From Zychaea mexicana (taxonomy: Eukaryota > Mucoromycota > Mucoromycetes > Mucorales > Lichtheimiaceae): a stretch of 64,000 nucleotides of DNA. The stretch is from NCBI RefSeq assembly GCF_025766255.1, contig NW_026516848.1, positions 1-64,000 on the forward strand, given 5' to 3'. The notes below the pieces were generated by a model. That model was not told where the DNA came from and did no database searches. It worked only from the letters and a program-made list of their open reading frames with translations. Shown piece by piece: positions 58,028-64,000 of the stretch (its first letter is position 1; each line of letters opens with the position of its first letter). A program made the position numbers and the translations under genes.

Positions 58028-61000
58028 ATGAGTAACAACGCTGCTGAAACCACACCACAAGGACAAACTATCACTGCTCCTACCAACACTGTGAGTTATT
58101 GAGACCACTGGATATCGTAAACGCCGTGAAGCTGATTCATGATACTGAACATTATATAATGATACTTTAGCATCAAGAAGATGCCTCTGGTAATTTATTT
58201 GCTACTATTGATTTGTGTGAAGGCTTTGGCAGGCCCAGAACACGTCGTCGTGGTGCAGGCAGACCCCGTCTAGAAAGGACTGCTACTAGGCCACTTGGAT
58301 ATCAGGACCAATTCGAGGAAACAACTATTGCTGGGCAGGATATTGTTGAGGACGCCGCATCTCCTCACGCTCACCGTCATGTTTTGCCACCAATGAACGC
58401 AACATGCAGTGCATGCAGTGCTCAGGTTTGGTCTTGGGAAACCCGTCGACAGAATGTTGATGGCACGTATTGCTATTCAATTTGCTGTGGCTATGGGGTT
58501 GTTGAACTTCCACCTGTTCTGCGTCCACCAGAGCCACTGCACTCTCTGCTCATTGGTACAGATGAGGAATCGTCAACGTTTCGTGAACAGATCCGCCTAT
58601 ACAATGGTACTTTTGCATTTGCTTCCCTTGGTGTGGATCGTCTCGACCAAAATTATACCAATGCTAGAGGCGGAGCATACTCTTTTCGTATCCAAGGCAC
58701 TGTTTACCACAGAATCAGTTCCATTGTTCCTTAAGATGGTCGTCCACCCCACTTTGCTCAAATCTACATATATGATCCTCAAGAGCAGGCAGCAATCAGA
58801 CAGACAGTCTTTCCAGGTTAGCATTAATAAACACAATTTATAACGAACGGTCTTATATGACTTTTTCGGCAATGTATTAGATGGAAACCTGGATCGTGCA
58901 TTGTTGCTTGATTTGCAGGCTATGCTTGATGAAAATAATCAGTATGTTCAGACCTTTCGGACGGCAGCTGAGCGTTTGCGCGGTGCACCAGGTGTCAACT
59001 TGGGGATACGCATCTCCGGGAGCCAGCGCCGCGGAAGACAGTATGCAGCTCCTACTGCTGACGAAATAGCTGTACTGATTGTTGACAATCCAGGCGAAGA
59101 TGCGACCTATCGTGATGTTGTTCTCTTTCGCCGTGATGGAGGGATGCAAAGGATTAATGAGACAAGTAGTTTGTATGATCCACTGCATTATGTCCTTATG
59201 TTCCCAAATGCAGAAAATGGATGGAGTGAAGGAATTCCTCTTCGTGGACATCAGCATGCTCAAGCTGAGCCAGGTCGGGAGCGTCATGGTCGTCAGGGTA
59301 CTGTCTCGGTTCGTCAATTTTACGCCTACCGCATCCAAGAACGTGGCGAGTCTCTTGCGCATCTATATGGGCGACTTTGGCACCAGTACATTGTCGATAT
59401 GTACGCAAAGATTGAGCACCGTCGTATGCATTACTATCGCAGCCATCAAAGACAGCTACGCGTGGAACTTTACAGTGGTATGGCTGATGCGCTCCAGCAA
59501 GATGTAGGAGAAGATAATAACGAGCTGGCTCGAAATTTGGGTCGTCGTGTTATCCTTCCATCTTCTCATACTGGCAGTCCTCGGTAAGTTATTCTTTAAG
59601 ATAGCAACATGAGTATCGTGCCTGGGATCGTTTAGAATTACAATCAGCTAGCGTTTTGCTGTGGAGAGTTTGTTATAGTGAAAATAAAATAAAATGCTAC
59701 TATACATGAAATTGCTTACATCAATCTCTGTTATATTTTTCTGTTCTGTTTCTTTATAAAGTTATATGCATCAGCTGTATCAGGATGCAATGGCTATTGT
59801 GCGACATTTTGGAAAGCCGGATCTTTTTACAACTGTTACGTGCAACCCAGAGTGGCCGGAAATAAGAGAAGCCATGGCCTCTAATGGACAGCAGCCATCT
59901 GATCGCCCTAACTTGATTGCCCGTGTTTTTTCTGAAAAGATCAAGCTAATAATGGCAGATCTCAAAGATCATAACGTGCTCGGCAATGTTGTCGTATGGG
60001 TTCAAGTAATTGAATTCCAAAAGCGCGGCTTGCCACATGCCCACATTGTTTTGATTATGCACGATGACTCCAAAATACGCACTGTTGAGGATGTCGACAA
60101 CATCGTTTCTGCTGAAATTCCAGACCCCCAGCGCTATCCACAGGCATATGCCACTGTCACATGCAATATGATCCATACTCCCTGTGGCTCTTTACTCAAT
60201 CCACGCGCCATCTGTATGAGTAATGGATCATGCTCAAAACGATTTCCCAAACCATTCGCCAATGAAACTCGATTCGATGAAAACGGCAATATAACATATC
60301 GTCGACGTGATATGCCTGATCGCACAATCGAAAGAATTGTCAACCGTACAACATACAATGTCGGAAATAGATGGGTCGTTCCGTACAACTTATATCTTAT
60401 AACAAAGTACAACGCCCATATCAACGTCGAAATTTGCTCCAGCAACCGAGCTGTAAAGTACCTATACAAGTACGTTTACAAAGGGTCCGACCGTGCCGAG
60501 GTGACAGTAGGCACCCAAAGTGCAGCGACAGTGACGCAAGCAAATGAAGAAAACGTTGATGAGATTGATGCATTTTTGAATGTACGATACGTATCGGCAG
60601 CAGAAAGTTGTTGGCGCATTTTCGAGAAGGATATGCAGAGTCATTTTCCAGCAGTAAAGCGCTTAGATATCCATTTGCCATCAGAAGAGAACGTGTACTT
60701 TGAAGCTGATGCCGATGTTCGAGACTTGCAACGCGCAGCACGCAACCGGAGCTCGACGTTGGTAGATTGGTTTGCGTTGAACCAGCGCGACCCTGACGCA
60801 CGACAATACTTATATGTCGACATCTACTCGGCATATACGCACAGCAGACAACGTGGATGGTATCGCCGTGGACGAATGCATAACCGTGGTGTGGCACCAG
60901 TCTCTCGATTGTACTTTGTACAGCCACGCGACCTGGAGAAATATAGCTTGAGGCTATTGTTGTTGCACGTTCCGGGCGCCACTAGTTTTGAGGATATCCG

Positions 61001-63025
61001 CACTTTTGAAGGCACAGTATATCCCACGTTTAAGGCTGCTGCACAGGCACGCGGATTGTTACAAGACGACGATGAGTGGAATAGGTGTTTTGGAGAAGCC
61101 GTTGAGGTCACCACATCCGCGTCACGGCTCCGTGATCTCTTCGCCGTCATCCTGGCATTCTGCGATATCCTGACGCCTGGCGAGCTTTGGGAAAGATATG
61201 CTGACGATATTGCTGCTGATTTCCTCGAGAATCGACGTCGCCAATTACAGGCTGAAAATGGCCAGCAGCATGTGGAGCTTTTAGAGGAGGATATTACTGC
61301 AGCAAGATTACGAGCCTTGGAGGAATTAGCAGCATTGCTTCCCTAGTACGGCCGCTCCTTGATCGAATTTACTGACATGCCGCAATTGCCTGCCTTACAG
61401 GAGGGAAATCACCAACATACCTACGACCGCCTCTTACAGCAAGAAACACGGTATAATCGCGTTCAACTGCGAGGCATAGTACAGCGCTCTCAAGATAGTT
61501 TCAATGATGCTCAGAGAGATGCTTACAACACTGTTGTGCAATCCATTGAAGAAGGTGAAGATCCAGAAGCAGTAATGCCAGAGCAAGGTCGAGTTTTTTT
61601 TCTGGATGGACCAGGTGGCACCGGAAAGACGTTCGTTTACAGCGCTTTACTGGCAAAAGTTAGATCGGATGGCGAAATTGCCATTCCTGTCGCCTCTTCC
61701 GGTATTGCTGCAACGTTGCTGCAAGGTGGTCGTACAGCGCATAGTCGTTTTGGGCTTCCTTTGGATTTGGCTGCCAATACCATCAGCACGGTTCGGATCC
61801 GCAGTCCACAAGCACAGATACTTAGACAGGCCAAGCTCATCATCTGGGATGAAGCACCAATGTGCCACAGATTCGGTTTCGAGACAGTTGATCGACTTTT
61901 AAGAGAGATCATGGGTGTTACTGATCGTCGCTTGGAACGCATTCCTTTTGGAGGAAAAACTGTTGTCATTGGCGGTGACTTTAGACAAACACTGCCTATA
62001 GTTCCCAATGGCAACAAGGCTGATATTATCGATGCTTCCTTGATCAAATCTTACCTCTTTGTCAACAACATTGTCCGTGTGCTTCGACTCACCGAAAACA
62101 TACGCGTCCAGTAAAGTCCTGATCCAACGACGGCCACTCAACTGCAGCAATTTGCTGAATATCTTTTACGTGTTGGTGAAGGACGCGAGCCAGGTACCGC
62201 AATTCCCGAATCCAATGCAGTGACAATAAGCCTGCCCTCCGAATCATGCGTTGTCACTTCCAGTCTCGCCTCTGTAGTTCGCTCCGCCTACCCTGATTTG
62301 GATACAAATTACACTGACCGCGATTACATGACCAGCCGTGCCATATTAGCACCATACAACGACGATATTCGCTCTCTTAACGATGTAGCATTATCAATTT
62401 TTCCTGGAGAAACGCACGAATATCTATCTTCTGATAAGATTGTCGACTCCGAGGCATTTGAAGCCACTCATCCACCAGAATACCTTCACACCATCACTCT
62501 CAATAGCTATCCTCCTCATCAACTTTCTTTAAAACGACCAGCCAATAATGCTTCTGCGCAACATCAATCCTCAAAAGGGCCTATGCAATGGAACGCGGTT
62601 AATATTTCGAAATCTCTTACCACACGTTATTGAAGCAGAAATTGCTCAAGGCGACTTTGCAGGTATATACAATTACCTACTTCTGGATCGATTTTATACC
62701 TAGCTTATCAACACATTCTATTTGTTGACTAGGTGATATCGTCTATATTCCACGCATCAGTCTATACTCGAAAGAAAATGATCTCCTATTTAAACTCTGC
62801 CGCCATCAGTTCCCTGTGGTCCCTGCCTTCGCAATGACTATCAACAAGTCGCAAGGTCAAACCCTCAATAGAGCAATGCTGTGCCTGTTTAAGCCAGCTT
62901 TCGCACATGGCCAACTATATGTGGCATTATCCCGCGTCCGCACTCCCAACTCTCTCACAGTTTTTCTACTTCCTTCCGACCCACCAACATCGCAACCATC
63001 ACATTCGACCTTAAACATTGTGCAC
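58028..63025 (+). pseudogene. Helitron-2 Rep/helicase protein, 3' end lost
   Basis: ATG at 58028, short first exon, then an AT-hook-like GRPRTRRRGAGRPRL near 58231 and a Cys/His ribbon (CSACSAQVW...SICCGYG). The Rep core spans three exons, with introns near 58818-58880, 59584-59761 and 62661-62732. HUH motif GLPHAHIVLI is near 60030-60059 and the paired Tyr motif YLYKYVYKG near 60457-60483. Helicase: DGPGGTGKT near 61605, LIIWDEAPM, IGGDFRQTLP and, after a frameshift near 62540, YVALSRVRTPNS. Stops TAA 58732, TAG 61344 and TAA 62112 all sit where Gln fits. The final residues are replaced by the Plavaka end at 63026. It is only distantly similar to Helitron-1, which has zinc knuckles instead of the AT-hook at the N terminus. 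Confidence 0.87.
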
Positions 63026-64000
63026 CACTGCGCGAAAAACGAATTATCAAGTTCTTCAAAAACAGCTTGATAATTATCTGGCAAGGGGCAAGATTACAGA
63101 TATGTACCTTATGGCACCTGCAGCTGCCACATTCGGTAGTTCTGTGCAAAAGTTTACAAAGCAACCTGATATGCAATTGGGAAAAAAAAAGTTGATGCAT
63201 AAAATCATATAGTGAATGTCACTGCATCCTTTATGAAGGCATTAGCTTCCTCAAGATAGTCCCCCTCAAAAATATTTCTTCATACACAGTCCCCTCATCA
63301 TCCTTTTTCTGGGGGATGAGGATTGCCATGCATCAATACTACGCGGCTATGTAATGACCATATATGATTTTAATTTATCTCCTTAATTTTTTGCATATAC
63401 ACAAATTATGGAGACAGAAAAGAAAAGCAAAAAAGCAACTAGATCCCCTGATGCATTATTGTCGGTGCATAATGTCAAAGATAGCAAGCTCACATACGGA
63501 AAAGTGCAGGACAATAACTATAGTAGCAACTAGAAAAAATACCAGGGAAAAACTTAAGGGTGCACTTGAGAGAATATAAGCGGTTTAGTGCTGGTGCTGG
63601 CTGCTCGCTCATTTGTCTTCATTTCGTTTTTTTTTTATAATGCAGCATGATCGCAACGAGCCTTTAGTTGCGTGTCTTTGCACGCAGTGTTCTTCGGCTG
63701 GTGGAGGCTATCAAATGGTGAGCCGCAGAATACGCGAATATCACCGAAACCGCGATTTTGACCAAGCCAGAGACAGGCACTCGCACAATGGTACTTTTAC
63801 AGAATCGTCTCATAGTATTGAAATGTCATAAGTCTCATTATTATGTGCTGTATATACAGTGAGTGCTATCGTTGCCGATATTGAGAGTACTTTACAGTAA
63901 GAAAATCCATCGCCATCCCCATCACCTTTAGGTGACAATTTGGATATGGATATAGACATGATCGATGATTCTCCCTCCTCCCCTGGTATGACGATGATGT
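63026..64000 (+). mobile_element. Plavaka-type 5' end running off the window
   Basis: Starts CACTGCGCGAAAAACGAATT with the same subterminal hairpin as at 27257 (AATTATCAAG 63042-63051, CTTGATAATT 63066-63075). The whole ~975 bp parallels 27257-28255 at roughly 90% identity by eye. It replaced the 3' end of Helitron-2. The transposase should lie beyond 64000. Confidence 0.78.
63640..63831 (+). CDS. Plavaka N-terminal Cys/His exon
   Basis: ATG at 63640 gives MQHDRNEPLVACLCTQCSS, GGGYQMVSRRIREYHRNRDFD, a CxC..C plus His cluster likely to bind zinc, as in the N termini of the other Plavaka copies at 27870 and 41113. This copy has no interruption, unlike 27870. The frame runs to TAA at 63829-63831. 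By analogy with the copy at 41113 an intron probably begins before that, with an Asp-rich exon (NLDMDIDMIDDSPSSP) near 63933-63980. Confidence 0.65.
   Translation: MQHDRNEPLVACLCTQCSSAGGGYQMVSRRIREYHRNRDFDQARDRHSHNGTFTESSHSIEMS

Overview
This window looks like nuclear DNA of a fungus, most likely an early-diverging (Mucoromycota-like) lineage. Genes carry short 50-115 bp GT..AG introns. The transposon mix is MULE, Harbinger, hAT, Merlin, Plavaka-type CACTA, Helitron and Gypsy. The only host gene I can support is a tRNA-Asp at 26201-26272. The lineage is an inference, because no cellular protein gene is present to fix it.

Almost everything else is mobile DNA, stacked by insertion of one element into another. 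From left to right: (1) 1-8273, MULE-1 with ~250 bp inverted ends, its transposase split by a 4.9 kb Harbinger element (1926-6815). (2) 8274-10418, unassigned and AT-rich. (3) 10419-20385, a Merlin fragment, a Gypsy element broken by a chromodomain-tailed DDE transposon (copy 1), and a Merlin element with tRNA-like sequences near both ends. (4) 20386-24078, a Plavaka 5' end in reverse orientation, split by chromodomain-DDE copy 2. (5) 24079-27120, a Gypsy gag remnant, the tRNA and a mariner-like MITE. (6) 27257-33674, a Plavaka element whose transposase is split by a bounded hAT with a perfect 8-bp target duplication. (7) 33675-39480, Merlin C split by chromodomain-DDE copy 3, and Merlin D carrying a foldback MITE. 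(8) 39504-51175, a hAT remnant, then a Plavaka 5' end cut by MULE-2, which itself contains a complete two-gene Plavaka element. (9) 51176-63025, two divergent Helitrons with a small spliced gene between them. (10) 63026-64000, another Plavaka 5' end running off the window.

Most transposase genes are dead or dying, but in a patterned way. Premature stops in otherwise open frames are overwhelmingly TAA/TAG where Gln is expected, with a few TGA where Arg is expected. A single C-to-T change on the coding strand explains each of these. This fits a RIP-like or strand-biased cytosine deamination process; recoding of UAR to Gln is a rival reading that part of the evidence contradicts. The Harbinger element is the exception: both its genes are open and it appears to be the youngest insertion.

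The less ordinary systems here are the chromodomain-tailed DDE transposase family (three copies), the Merlin elements with an acidic/poly-Gln C-terminal tail and tRNA-like ends, and the divergent two-gene Plavaka element nested in a MULE.
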